Assembly: GCA_013368375.1 (NCBI GenBank)
Contig: JAACJP010000015.1
Coordinates: forward strand, 310,001-374,000
Length of the DNA: 64,000 bases
Source: Tricholomella constricta
Taxonomy: Eukaryota > Basidiomycota > Agaricomycetes > Agaricales > Lyophyllaceae
Reading direction: 5' to 3'
The notes under the pieces were generated by a model. That model was not told the origin of the DNA. It did not search any database and saw only the letters and a program-made list of their open reading frames with translations. Of the stretch, positions 11,288 through 23,190 are shown piece by piece. Position 1 is the first letter of the stretch. Each line of letters starts with the position of its first letter. A program made the translations under genes and the position numbers.

Positions 11288-13209
11288 ATGACTACCCAAG
11301 TTGACGAGGAGACCCCCCTGCTTCAAGCGCAGTCAGTCAAGAGGACTCCACTTCCTTGGTTTCAGTTCTCCATCGTGCTGTTCCTACAGCTTGCGGAGCC
11401 TCTGACTTCGCAAGTCATATCCCCGTTCGCCCCTCAGGTGCGTGAAACAGTCATAACCATTGGCCTTCCTCATGAGCTCGCGATTTCAGCTTATGCGGGA
11501 CATTGGAATCACGCATGGCAATGAGAGTCAAGTTGGATATTATGTCGGACTTATGGTGCGTTTCCGTCGATAATGTTCTTTTGGTTCGCTTTGCTGAAAT
11601 CGCCCTTGCACAGCAATCTCTTTTTTTCTTGACCCAAGCATTTACGGTATTGCATTGGAGTAGGATTTCAGACTATGTCGGACGCAAGCCAGTCATTCTT
11701 GTCGGATTATTTGGATTGTCCATCTCCATGTTCTGCTTCGGTCTCTCCACAACATTTTGGGGTCTCGTTTTGAGGTAAGTCCGTTGCGCGCCGTCAGAAA
11801 CTTCGAGGGGACTGACAGGTATGGCAGCCGGAGTCTGAATGGCGCCTTGAGTATGTGTCACGACTCTTTTCATCCAGTCTTCGCTCATTAATCACGGCTT
11901 CTAGATGGAAATATCGGGGTAATCAAAAGGTCAGGTCTCACAACCGTCAAGACTCTGTCGATCCTGACATTGTTACGTACCGTAGTATGATGGTGGAATT
12001 AACGGACTCGACAAACATAGCACAGGTGGGTCTTTGATCATTGAATGTCCTTGCGTGTGTTTAACAACTTTCTTTTTACAAGGCATACGCCTACATGCCT
12101 ATTGCATGGTCTACCGGTGGAACAGTAAGCCACATCACTTTATACACTCCATTGTACAGTTACGACCCCTTCAACAGCTCGGTCCTATCATTGGTGGCTC
12201 TCTTTCACGACCAGCCGAACGATTTCCTAAACTCTTTGGACAAAATGAATTTCTCAAAACCTATCCATACTTTCTACCGTGTGCCGTCCCTGCCACATTT
12301 TCCGCGCTGGCATGGCTCGTTACCTTCCTCTTTCTCAAAGAAACTGTCAAGTCACCTGCCTCTGTATCTCGTATCCTCAAACTTCGAAAAGGTAACGACG
12401 ACCTGGATTCAAAGGCCTCGTCAGCTGTCCCAATCGTAGAACTTTCTGATGCCGATAAACCGCTGCCGCTACGTGCTCTTCTTACACCCCGAGTGATTGT
12501 AGCAGCGGGTAATTATGCCTTCCTCTCACTGGTGGACATCGCGTTTCGTGCTATTCAGCCTCTCTTCCTCTCCACTCCTATTGCTTTGGGAGGACTTGGA
12601 CTGCCTCCTTCGACCATCGGCAATATTCTTTCCATCTATGGAGTGTGCAACGGAATTATCCAGGTCTTCCTTTTTGCGAGGATTCATGACTACTTTGGCT
12701 CCAAGAAGACCTTTGTCGCAGGAATAGCATCGGCTTTTCCAGCGTTCATGGCGTTCCCCATTATCAGTTACATGGCTAAGGCACAAGGCCTCAGTACGGC
12801 TGTCTGGATCGCGGTCGCTCTTCAAACTATCATTTCTATAGGCTTGAGCCTTTCTTACGGTGAGGATAGTCATGATGTGATAAAAAGACATCCTGATCTC
12901 TCTGCAGGGGCCATCTTCATTTTCATTGCTGCAGCTTCACCAAATCGCGCATCGCTTGGTGCAACCAATGGACTTAGTCAGGTGCGTCTAAGCGAGCTCG
13001 TGAACTTCTGATTCATTTAGCTGGTTCTCTATCAGATGACGGTCAGCATTATGAGAGCAATCGGCCCCGCAGCGGCGAACTCAATGTTCTCCCTTTCCAT
13101 CGAAAAGGATTACCTGAACGGATACCTTGTCTATTACGTTCTTGTCTTGGTCGTGGGTGCTGCAATGGTTGTAGCCTCGATGCTTCCTCGCAAGCTCTGG
13201 ACTCAGTGA
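11288..13209 (+). CDS. MFS transporter, ZIF-like/YCR023C-type (copy A)
   Basis: Major facilitator of the group containing yeast YCR023C and plant zinc-induced-facilitator-like proteins; substrate unknown, probably a small-molecule/H+ antiporter. Ten exons in perfect phase: 11288-11437, 11490-11555, 11614-11774, 11828-11850, 11905-11929, 11986-12025, 12083-12124, 12178-12859, 12908-12981, 13036-13209; 478 residues. It has the acidic N-terminal tag DEETPLLQ, about 12 helices, MFS motif A as WSRISDYVGRKPVIL, the stretch NGNIGVIKSMMVELTDSTN, a hydrophilic central loop, and LGATNGLSQ before helix 11. Start context CCACCATGA is strong. Four paralogues (B to E) lie at 28-41.5 kb on the other strand; copy B is closest in wording. 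Confidence 0.9.
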
Positions 13210-13461
13210 AGTCCCTATAGACATTTACGGATACATAGAAGATACCTTTCACTTCATCTAGCCACTACACACGATGTACACGACAGTTACACAATGGAAA
13301 AGTTCACGACCGGTCCGCACGGCCAAGAGCTGTGCGGACAAACACGACCAAACCTGATATTATGTGGCGGACCTTGCCACGCACGATTGCCTTGTATTTC
13401 ACAACGGCCATTTGTTACTGACTGCGACCACCATTGTCCTCTCTGGCCGCATACATTCACA

Positions 13462-14997
13462 ATGTCGACCTTCCAAGCGCTCATGGCGCTGAGTGAGACG
13501 CAAACGAGGCAATCGCAGAATGCAGTACAAACTGCACTTGCCCAGCGACAACGGAAGGAGGATATGAGGCGGAAACAGCTTGCAGAGCAGGAAAGGAAGG
13601 AGCAGGAGCTGGCGAAACAGCGCCGGATGAAGATTTTCGAGGATGAGAGGCGCGAGAAGGAGAGGCAACAGAAATTGGAACAGGATCGGGCGGCCAAGGA
13701 GGCGGTGCTGCAGAAACGGGAAGAAGAGGCTCGCAATGCTCTTCTATATGGACCCAAGAAGGCCAAAGCGCTTTCGACCCCTCCCGAGAGTTCTTCCCCA
13801 AAGTGGCCCTCTTCCTCGTCGCAAAACCGTGCTCGAGAGGAGGTTCGCAAACGAAGGCTCCCAACCAACGACGATGACTCAGCCCCGGACTTTCTTACGC
13901 GGGAGGAGAAACGAGAACGCAAGCAGCAGATTGAGATGCGGAAGCTCTTCAATTCCTCGAAACGCTCCTCCAATGCTGGGAGCTACTCTAAACCCGGGAG
14001 ACGCCTACCGGGTGGCGCCGTGGATGTCACAACGACGTCGCAGATGGCTGACTCGGCCATGTCGTCCAAGTCGGTGAAGGAACGAATTGCTGCCATGCCC
14101 AACACCTTGACGAAACTCAACACGGTGAAGAGGGATACCCGCACGATCGACGAGATCCTGCAGGACCGAGCGAAAGCGAGGGAAGTCAAAGTTCTTGATG
14201 GCGAAGACGCACGCGTTTTCGACGACTGGTTCGGGTCGTCGAAAAAGAAGGAGGCAGCGAAGAAGACACCAGCTCAAACGAATGCATCTGTTGCCACTTC
14301 TGGTGCGAATACTCCCGTCTACCGTAAGTATCTTCTGATGTTTTGTTTTATACATCTTACCCTGTGTCCTAGGAGGCGATACCTCCGCACCTCAGTCCTC
14401 GAGTGCAGCATCGAAGAAGGTGGTTCCGCCTTCCAAGCCCTCACTTTTGAAAACCGCTGCAATTAAAGCCGCCGCTTCGACCAACGCTGGTGTTCGGCCT
14501 ACTCCTGCATCCTCCCGGCCTGGAACCTCGGGTAAGAATGGCTCGTCTGCTCGGACAGCTTCCACGAAGCCGTCGAAAGACTCCGCAAGCTCGAATGTCG
14601 GAAACATAAGCAAAATGAAAGGCTCCGCTGGAAAGAAACGTGCTCGCTCTCCAAGCCTATCCGATTCCTCAGCTTCACCCCCTCCCAAGAAACGCGGTTC
14701 CGAAGCCATTAGCGAGGCCATCTGGCAGATCTTTGGCCGAGACCGGAACAGTTATGTTTCCAAGGATGTCTTCAGTGACGACGAGGATATGGAAGCTGAC
14801 GCAACCCTTCTGGAGAGGGAGGAGAAGATGAGGTTTGTCAAAATTTCATTATTTACGAACGCCATTAATATCCTCCGGCCTTCAGCGCGCGTATCGCGAA
14901 GAAGGAGGATACGCTTGCGCTCGAAGAGGAGCGCCGCCGCGAGGAAGAGAAACGCAGGCGCAAGCGGGAGAAGGATGCCCGCGAAAGGCGCAACTAA
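13462..14997 (+). CDS. SPT2: SPT2-family chromatin protein
   Basis: Histone H3-H4 chaperone family acting in transcription elongation and chromatin recycling in the nucleus. Three exons in phase: 13462-14323, 14373-14832, 14886-14997; 477 residues. The N-terminal 100 residues are a highly charged coiled coil (RKQLAEQERKEQELAKQRR). The middle is Ser/Thr/Lys-rich and disordered. The C-terminus carries the SPT2 signature: IWQIFGRDRN, then the acidic DDEDMEADA, then ARIAKKEDTLALEEERRR and a Lys/Arg-rich end. It begins only about 250 bases after the MFS stop on the same strand. Confidence 0.9.
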
Positions 14998-16461
14998 ACT
15001 CAATGCACCACCATCTAACCGAGGCCCTCTGCGCAAGCTATTGACCAACACGCGGGAGTTCCAGTCACGTCACTCCCCTCTCGACTTCTCTCTCTCTCTC
15101 GTTACCGGATGGATGGACAACCTCTCTTGACGCAACACACTTCTCTTTCAGCATGCGACGGATTCATCAGATATTGCACATTCACGTACTCATTCATAAC
15201 TGCCACATACACAATACGCAATCCCTTCTCGTGCCCCAAGTGTATACCTCCTGTACTGCCTCCCCTTTGTACTCCTTAAATTATGTTGGCTCCAACGTCA
15301 CTTGTTAACTTATAGCTTAACCTCGGAGGCCCATGGAGGTCGATGCTCATGTATAGAATAGACTTCTATAGAGACGTGTCAGCGTTGCACGTTACATATC
15401 AGCGTTAAATGAAAATGATAAAGACCATTTAAACATCGATAATGTTGGCGTTATCTCAAAGAACTTTGCATTACGAAGAAGATAATCTGAACATCTATTT
15501 TTAGAAATACCCGCGACTCGGCGTCGATGAACGCACCATTGTTTCAACAGGAAAGATGCGGTATATCTATAGTATTGTCCGCCTGTGTTCGGACGAACGA
15601 TGTAACCAACCGCTGAGAGGGTATATGCCTATTTCTGTGTACTTACTTGGGACTAGGAAATCACCTGTTCGACTTGAATCAACTCATTAATCATTGCATC
15701 CCACGTCTGCCAAGTATTTTTGTTCCCTAAGGCTTTATGACTTTTCTTTTTGAGTGCTCAAAGCGCAGAATGGCCAAATTGAATGGACAAGTCAGGTGTC
15801 CCAGCGCAACCGGTATACATAGCAAAAAAGCAACGCAGCGAGCCGTCGAAGGCGGCACAGACTCAAGGGCGGCAGACTCAAGACGCAAATTCAACTTACT
15901 GCTGTGACTCTAGATTTTAGCGCGGCATCCGTGGGAGACCTTCGCGCCAATCGACGAGATCTTGAAGCGCGCGAGTCGGATAACAAGAGGCGGAGAAGAT
16001 TATCATTGGTACTGATACTGATGTTCAAACTCCACAACTCTACGATCCTCTCTGGTGCTCGTGTTGCTGAGAACAAAGCCACCCGTCTGGGGAGAAAGAT
16101 GCAAGGAAGGAAGTGCACCGAAAGTAGCCACACAGAGGATGCTCCCATTCTCAACAAAGTCCGCCGCACATCTGAATTGACTTCCGCAACTTAGATGCTG
16201 CCTGTCGCATTTCCTTAAAAGGAGTAGAACCCTTGAGATGACAAGGGAGGATATGGCGAGCTTTCGTTTAAGAGTCTGCAAAGACGGGAACGGCCTTAAC
16301 AAATTTAAAAAATTTAATTAGCTCTGCGAGAAACCAGTCTCGAGAGCAGTTTCCACATGATGACAATAGGTGTACGATACTCGCTCTGCTAATGGGGGTC
16401 TCGTCTATAGAAAAATCTCGTTGTCAGCAACGCAATTCGATGAACGCGATTAACGTGTGAC
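14998..16461. other. intergenic region, AT-richer, no gene seen
   Basis: This 1.4-kb stretch lies between the convergent ends of SPT2 and the Asp/Pro-repeat gene. Frames at 15891-16302 overlap on both strands and look like chance. No inverted repeats or RNA gene were recognised. Confidence 0.5.
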
Positions 16462-18527
16462 TCACGCGAACAGAGTCCCCCATGGCGCCACAGAGCGCGG
16501 TTGCTGCAATCTTCGATAGAGCGCCCCGCCCTCCCCACGGGGTCGATAACTGCGTTGCGCCACCGGGTCACCAACCGGGTCTGGCTTTGGATCCCCACCA
16601 GGATCGCCTTTCGGGTCAGGCTTTGCTGCATCGCCGTTGCCAGGCGCTGGACATGAGTTCGGGTCGTCCGTCCCGCCGCCGTCGCCGCCTTTAGAACCAT
16701 CGGGCTTGGGATCATTTTGACCTGGATCTGGCTGTGTTTTGTCGGGCTTGGGATCACCTTGGCCTGGATCTGGCTGTGGGTCCGTCGACGGGTCAGGCTC
16801 TGGATTATCAGGCTTTGGCGTCGTTTCTGGATCGCCACCTTTGCCGGGGTCCTGTTTCGGGTCCTGAGAAGGATCTGGCGGGTCGATGGAGGGATTCGAC
16901 GGGTCAGGGCTTGGCTTGGGGTCTGCACCAGGATCTGGCTGTGGATTGGTGGAAGGGTCACACGTTTGATCACCACAGGGCTCGGAGCCGCCTTCGCCGC
17001 CAGGCTTCGTTGGAGCAGGGCACGATCCTGGGTCACCTCCACTATTATCTGGCTTCGGATCGGTAGCGGGGTCCGTTGAAGGATCCGAACTGCCAGGATC
17101 TGGCTTTGGGTCTGTACCAGGATCTGGCTTGGGGTCCGCGGAAGGATCAGAATTGCCTGGGTCTGACTTGGGGTCCGAATCAGGATCTGTCTTCGGGTCG
17201 CCACCTTCACCAGGATCAGGTTTGGGGTCCGCAGAGGGATCGCAGGACGGGTCGGGCTTGGGGTCTGTCGAAGAACCAGGATCGCCCGAGCCGGGGTCTG
17301 GTTTGGGATCGGTGGTGGAGGGATCAGACGTCGAGTCCGGAGATGGATCAGGTTTAGGGTCCGCGGCGGGATCAGGTTGCGGGTCGCTGGACGGGTCTGG
17401 CTTCGGGTCACCACCTTCACCAGGATCTGGCTCGGGGTCCGCGGAGGGATCAGGTTGCGGGTCGCTGGACGGGTCTGTCTTTGGATCACCACCTTCACCA
17501 GAATCTGGCTTGGGGTCCGCGGAGGGATCAGGTTGCGGGTCGCTGGACGGGTCTGGCTTCGGGTCACCACCTTCACCAGGATCTGGCTTGGGGTCCGCCG
17601 AGGGATCAGGTTGTGGGTCGCTGGACGGGTCTGTCTTTGGATCACCACCTTCACCAGAATCTGGCTTGGGGTCCGCGGAGGGATCAGGTTGTGGGTCGCT
17701 GGATGGGTCTGGCTTAGGGTCACCACCTTCACCAGCATCTGGCTTCGGGTCTGCGGAGGGATCAGGTTGCGGATCGCTGGACGGGTCTGGCTTCGGGTCT
17801 GCGGAAGGATCTGCCGCAGGGTCCGTAGAAGGATCACCACCTTTACCAGGATCTGGCTTGGGGTCAGAATCGGCGTCAGGCTTGGGGTCGGCATTCTGGT
17901 CGGGACTGTTTGTATTTGGAGCCGAACATGTTGGGGGGCCACCCTCACCCTCCGGATCGGGTTTAGCAGGGTTTGGTTTGGGCTCACCGCCCGCGGGGTC
18001 GTCGGGATCGAAGGTGCGGTTGATGTTCACCAGCGTCGATTCCGGCTTGGGCGCACCACCGCAGGAATCGGGTTGTGCTGTGCACCGTTTCTCCATGGAG
18101 TCTCCGGATGCTCGTTTCTCGTAGTGCTCGTATAGGTGACGGCGAGGGTATCTGCGAGTGCGTACTGGAGGTGGTGGTGGAGGGGGCGGTGGCTGCGGCG
18201 GTAAAGCAGGAATGTCACGGGCCTCAACAACACTACGAAGAGCACCGGGTTCTTCTGTAGTAAGGCGAGATCGACGAATTGTCTGTGATCGTGACCCCCT
18301 TGGGAACATTTGCTTATCGACAATGCGAACATGTATATCTGGTACAGGCTCGAGGTTGGCTCGAGGGACATCAACAACGGATGATGTTCGCGAGAACCTG
18401 CTAGGACAGTGACAAAATTTAGAAGGTGCGATATAAGTGAAATGTTTTCCAAATACCTCAACGGAGCACTGGAGCCAGAAGCTGCACTGAAGAGCAATGT
18501 GGCAAGGAGGAAAGGAGTGGAAATCAT
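16462..18527 (-). CDS. secreted Asp/Pro-rich repeat protein (DPKPDP type)
   Basis: Two exons, 18527-18457 and 18400-16462, joined in phase by a 56-base intron; 669 residues. The start MISTPFLLATLLFSAASGSS is a clear signal peptide, present only in the spliced frame. An Arg-rich segment, a run of about nine prolines and basic KR/RR sites follow (residues about 85-135). From about residue 160 to 640 the protein is almost wholly D, P, S, G, K and Q, with DPKPDP, DPQPDP and GEGGDP units. A near-regular 26-residue tandem repeat lies at about 219-375. A short non-repetitive tail has Arg/Gln. Predicted extracellular or wall-associated, acidic, unstructured; I do not recognise an orthologous family. 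Antisense frames over the repeat are open only because of its periodic composition. Confidence 0.8.
17345..17815. repeat. 78-bp tandem repeat inside the Asp/Pro-rich gene
   Basis: About six copies of a 78-bp unit coding for 26 residues (DPKPDPSSDPQPDPSADP plus GEGG spacer). Alternate copies differ as PDP and PDS or KPD and KTD, suggesting that a 156-bp two-unit block was duplicated. Unit length is a multiple of three, so copy number can vary without shifting the frame. Confidence 0.85.
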
Positions 18528-18671
18528 CTTCGAGTATATCTACCAAACAAGGTCGTCGGTTCTAGGAACGGAGAAAGACGTCGACTCGTGGACAGATGGA
18601 CTCTGGGGCAACCTGCGCCGAAGAGATGTGAGGGGTGAGCACTGCTAAGGATTTTCGGTGTTCGCGTGCTG

Positions 18672-18680
18672 CTTATATAC
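18672..18680 (-). promoter_or_regulatory. TATA box of the Asp/Pro-rich gene
   Basis: GTATATAAG on the minus strand, about 145 bases upstream of the start codon at 18527, with no other gene between. Confidence 0.5.
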
Positions 18681-19336
18681 CCCAGGCGATGTTCCCAGGA
18701 CGACCCTAGGCGTAAAGTCGCAGGTGCATCAAAACTCAATGATCGGCCTGCGACGTTCGTCAGATGTTCGTTTTCCGTATCATGATCACACCCGGAGGCT
18801 TCGAGCTTAAGCTTGAGAAGCCACCCTGCAGCTAAATAAGCAGTCCACCACTCTCGTCAGACTTTAAGTGGTAGGGCTCACCAGGAATCCTCAATCTATT
18901 AAATCGACTGTAAAGGAGGGTTTCAAATCTGTTTTTAGCTAAAGGAATCGTCCGATATCGTTGCGCCTGAAACATGATCAATATCAAAGCTGCATGATGC
19001 ACCAGCATTGCCCGCAGCGGGCACAGGTTAACCGAGAGTTTCCGGTCATCAGTCAAAATCTCCAAGCTAACAGAGGATCTGACTGGTAAACATATGCATG
19101 TGAGGCTGGCATCGACATCCTTGACGAGGACCTTGTATTATTGCGAGATCAAGTTGCACCTTGAAGTCCTTGTGAAGGATTGTCACAATTACGTAAGTTC
19201 TGATGGACGCAGCACAGCCTTCCTTGGTTGCTCTTGGTCACCGCCAACACTGTGGTCTGAACAGTTTCAAGCCCCTCAGTCTGTATCTCACAGCCTTTTT
19301 TTCCATCTTGAACTATAAAGCCACCTCACTAGTATT

Positions 19337-20152
19337 ATGGACATGACCGTCAACAGTCTCTCGAAAGGAACAGGCATACATGGACGAAATTTCGCTTTTT
19401 GCCCAACCCTTGCAAGCTATGATCTCGACATTCTCATCGTCGAATGCAAAGGCTGCTCTAGGTTTTTCGCTGCATGCTGCGTCCATAAGTCTTTCGGAGG
19501 AGTTCTCACTGGACGACCCTGCAAGACCTGCCACACCTTCCAGCTCGTATTCACCGATGGCGCTTGCTCCAACAACGGTCACGTCGATGCTAAGTCAGGG
19601 CTGGGTTTTACTATTGGCAGAAACGAAGAGTATAAGTGGAGCCTTCCTGTGGACAAGGTTATGGACGGCGATCATCCCCGGACTAGTCAACGCGCAGAGC
19701 TGCTGGCGGCGATCGAAGGCTTGAAGAAACTGGATAAAAGGCATACAGATTGCTTGGACGCATGTGAAGCAAACGACGGATATCAATACACAAACCACCC
19801 GGACGAAATTCCTCACTTGATCGTTGTCACCGATTCAGAGTACGTCACAAAAGGCATGTCGGAGTGGGTCCCCGAATGGCGCGTACGTTTCATCTCGCGA
19901 CCGTTTGTCTGAGCGACACAGTCTGGCTGATCAATCCATGCAATCTTCGTATCATAGGCTCACGGATGGCGTAACAAACAAGGCAAACGACCCGGCAATG
20001 TGGACTTATTCAAGAAACTCGACAGAACCATTACGAACTTGGAGCACGCTGGCATTGTGGTTGGGCTTTGGCACGTTCCGAGGGAATCCAATAGAGTGGC
20101 TGATTCGTTGGCGAAGGACGCCGCTCACGGCCTCAACGCATATATCGAGTGA
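19337..20152 (+). CDS. RNase H1-like ribonuclease with Cys-rich N-terminus
   Basis: Cleaves RNA in RNA-DNA hybrids, by family. Two exons, 19337-19882 and 19958-20152, in phase; 246 residues. All four catalytic acidic positions of the DEDD set are visible: D in VFTDGACSNN (about 75), E in SQRAELLAA (about 119), D in VVTDSEYV (about 169) and D in NRVADSLAKDAA (about 234). Before the domain is a 70-residue segment with several Cys residues (CKGC, AACC, CKTC) that may bind zinc and is unlike the hybrid-binding domain of classical RNase H1. No other reverse-transcriptase or retroelement domain is next to it, so it looks like a host gene. Confidence 0.88.
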
Positions 20153-20378
20153 TTGGTCTTCGTTTCGCACTTTTTCTACATCCTCTGCACGCAGTCTTCG
20201 GAAACTCTCGCACGCATTTCAACAATCGCTGTCAACCCTTGCTCTCTTCGACCCCTCGATCCCAGATACACTCTTCACCCCCCAAAGAACAAAGCACAAA
20301 CGAAATTGTCTCATAAGATGGACCACTTGTATTTCTTCGCATTCACAATAGTTTTTATGCAATGTAATATATCACTGT

Positions 20379-21898
20379 TCAGCATCCGCTAGGGACCGGC
20401 GGCGGGGTGAGCGCGGACGGGGGAACCAGCTGTCCGAAGTATCCCGTGCATTCCACCTGCGACTCCCACTCTTTCTGGATGGCAGGCAGCACCGTCCTAC
20501 CATTCACTACGAGCTTCGTGTTCGGCACAGGCTGCTTCGCAAGATGTCCAGTGTTGAAGATGCCCGGATACGAGACATTAAGTCCGATGGTGTCTATGTT
20601 TTCCGGGGTACGCGTCACGTCCCCCGTTTTCTCGGCCACGAAGTCGAACACGTTAGCGCCGACGTCCCACCGCCCGAGTGTGTGGAGATCCCAGTTGGCT
20701 TCGACAGTGGCGATGGTGGAGTAGTGGTCGTAGAAGCTGTCGTCGACTTGGCCGATCATCTCTTTTGGTATGGCGCCGCCGAGGAGAATCGTGAAGATGC
20801 GGTTGTGAGCGCCTCCTTCGTTCTCATCAAATGCTTCATTCGGAGTCGGTCAACGCGTTGTCATCGCTTTGGGTGCGCATATAAGGACTCACTGAGGATC
20901 ACGAGAGTTTTGTGATCATTAAAGTGGGGATTTTTCAACAGAGGCTCCAGGAAGCCTCTGCTCCAAGTACCGGCAAACGTGACATTCGTGTCGTGCCCAT
21001 CATTTGCTGGAAATTTCCATTAGCGACGAAGCTTCCGATGCATGCGAGGAACTCACTCATGTTAGGCGTAATGAAAATCCATTGCGGTAATTGGTTGGCT
21101 GCAAGGTCCTTTTCGAATAGCGTGAAGTTCTTGATATTTGCGGCTCGCGAGGGATCAGAAGCAACAGAGTCGAAAATGATCAGAGGGCTAAATAGAACGG
21201 TGCATCAGCGTCCATGACATGGCAATGAGAACGTCTAAACATACTTGTGCTTCCTGACGTAGTCGTTGGCGCCAGTGGTGGGGTTCCGGAATTCAAAACC
21301 GTCGAATCCAGTGGATGGCATGTCTTCCTGGTATTCTGCCCAGGACATACCTTTGTCCTCCAACAAATCCACGACGGTGGAGACGTTCCGCGGGACGCGG
21401 AAAAGGTTGTCGTTATTTATTCCGAAATATTCGCCACCGACAGACTGTCACGATCCGAGCGCACAGTGTCAGTTCCGTCACGCTGTCCTTGTCCATTCCA
21501 TAGCAACACCTACCGCGACATAGTTCGGCTCAGAAGGGTGGGTCACTCCAAAGTAATTCGAAAGGGTGAGGCCTTCTTTGGCCAGGGCTTGGAGGTTGGC
21601 TGTAAGGCGGCATTCCTCAGTATCAGGATGATTGTGTGGATAGGTCGCGACACATACGATCAGCGTGGGCAGCTTCGAAGTCGGTATTCTCGAGCCAAAC
21701 TTGTATGATGCGATCGAATGCCTTGCCCTTGACGATCTTTTTGGAGGAACCACAGGAGGCATCTTTATGACCGTGATTGTCTGAAGACGCCTGGGAAAGA
21801 GTCAGTGGGATGTTTTCCCCAAAACACAAATCAGCGGCACATACCTGAGCTGCGAGGAGAAAACCAAGGAGCGATACCGCGGAAAGAGTGAGGCGCAT
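20379..21898 (-). CDS. secreted phosphoesterase / acid phosphatase (PF04185-type)
   Basis: Hydrolyses phosphate monoesters outside the cell, by family resemblance to fungal PhoA-type acid phosphatases. Seven exons in phase: 21898-21845, 21790-21658, 21599-21514, 21444-21245, 21187-21057, 21006-20893, 20833-20379; 390 residues. It begins with the signal peptide MRLTLSAVSLLGFLLAAQ. Family blocks in order: VWLENTDF, NYFGVTHPSEPNYVA, the metal/active-site block NDGHDTN, TFDENEGGAHNRIF and DDSFYDHYST. The C-terminus is Pro-rich and ends near a Cys. Transcribed toward the RNase H gene; the two 3' ends are 226 bases apart. Confidence 0.9.
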
Positions 21899-23190
21899 TG
21901 TAAAACGAGAGTTGATCTGGGTGGGGTAACTTCACCATGTTCGAGGCGCTTTTTATGCTTGATGTGTGAAGCCTGCACGCCCAGTAGATCGACAATCAAT
22001 CAATAGGTATATTCGCGACTACTAATCTGACAGAACTGTATCGGTCTGTCAAGCGTGGGCTTTTCCACCAAAGGATAAGAATGGAAAGCAGGTGGACGAT
22101 GGTGGAAACGGCCTTTTAGAGGAACAAAAATTTCACAGAGTCAAACGCGAGAATCGTGAATGTAAGGTCAAAGGGGTGATCGCCCTTGGAACCGACCAAT
22201 CATCGCTCTTTTCTTTATATGCGGTATTTGGCAGCGTGGCACGTTCGGAAGACCGAGATATTTCGAAGATCGTCGAGGGTCCAAATTGAGCAGAGAACAT
22301 CCTTCGGGTTCCAATGATGATCAAAAAGCCAGGGCAAAGATATGTCAAGGACCGAGGATGCGAGTCAAGTGAATCCCAGCGCACAGTCATAGAAGCTCCA
22401 GCAAGCCCAACACAAAGATATACATGAGTAGCACGTTGTCAGGCTCGGTGATCAGTAATTATATGCATGTTTCAAGTACCACTTAGTGAGAATATGCAAA
22501 AGATAGATGACGATGAACGAAGAGCTCGCCGCCGCCGAGGAGTCCTGATAAGTTTGTTCTGGTTGCCACGGTACAAGCGCTGGTGGAGTGAGAGTTTGGC
22601 AGCTCGGTATTTGCCGACTCTGCATTCTTCTTGTTTCTTTTACCGCTACATGTTCAGACGCGCTTTTATGTGGTCAACATTGAATTCTTCATCTAAAAGT
22701 TTCGATATGATGAACACTTTTATCCGCTGGTGCGGAATGAAAATTGCGACGTGTAATACTCGTTGTTCTTACTGTGCTCTGTGTAGTTTGCCTGAGGAAA
22801 TCTACTCAGCCCTAAATGGTTGGAACTCTGGTGCTTCACAAATCATGGCTGCCTATGGATCCACCTAAACGTAGGCGGTGCCCTGGTCTTTCCAGATTCA
22901 TAGAAGGGTGTACTTTTAGCCCTCTTCTGAACCAGGATTCCCATCTTCCTCTCTGCTAGAACTCAATGCTTTCTGCTCTTAATGGGGTTTAAGAGGTTTG
23001 CCTGAATCTCTTACAGGCTGTTATAGGCCTCTAGGGATTGTCTTCGGCGGCGACTAGGACGAAAAGCTCGAATCCGTTCGCTATCTGCAGGACTGTATCT
23101 GCATTGTCTTGCTTTGAACGAATCGCGTGGGCGACCTGCCATGAAAATGCTATAAAAGCCAAAAGGATGTCTAAAACTTCCAAATCACTA
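21899..23190. other. intergenic region, no gene supported
   Basis: 5' flank of the phosphoesterase gene (a CATAAAAAG element lies about 50 bases above its start) and of the esterase pseudogene. A 133-codon plus frame at 22467-22868 has no recognisable features and is probably chance. Confidence 0.45.

Noticed and set aside
16389..17987. 532-codon minus frame overlapping the Asp/Pro-rich gene
   Set aside because: A shifted reading of the same repeat giving Pro/Arg/Thr/Gln monotony; the signal-peptide exon joins the other frame.
17129..18135. Long plus-strand frames (up to 331 and 252 codons) opposite the Asp/Pro-rich gene
   Set aside because: The repeat's three-base periodicity keeps several antisense frames open; the products are only Gly/Ser or Arg/Trp repeats without start context or splice structure.
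22467..22868. 133-codon plus frame in the intergenic region
   Set aside because: No family features, odd composition (many Cys, Trp, Arg), and no splice partner or conserved block.
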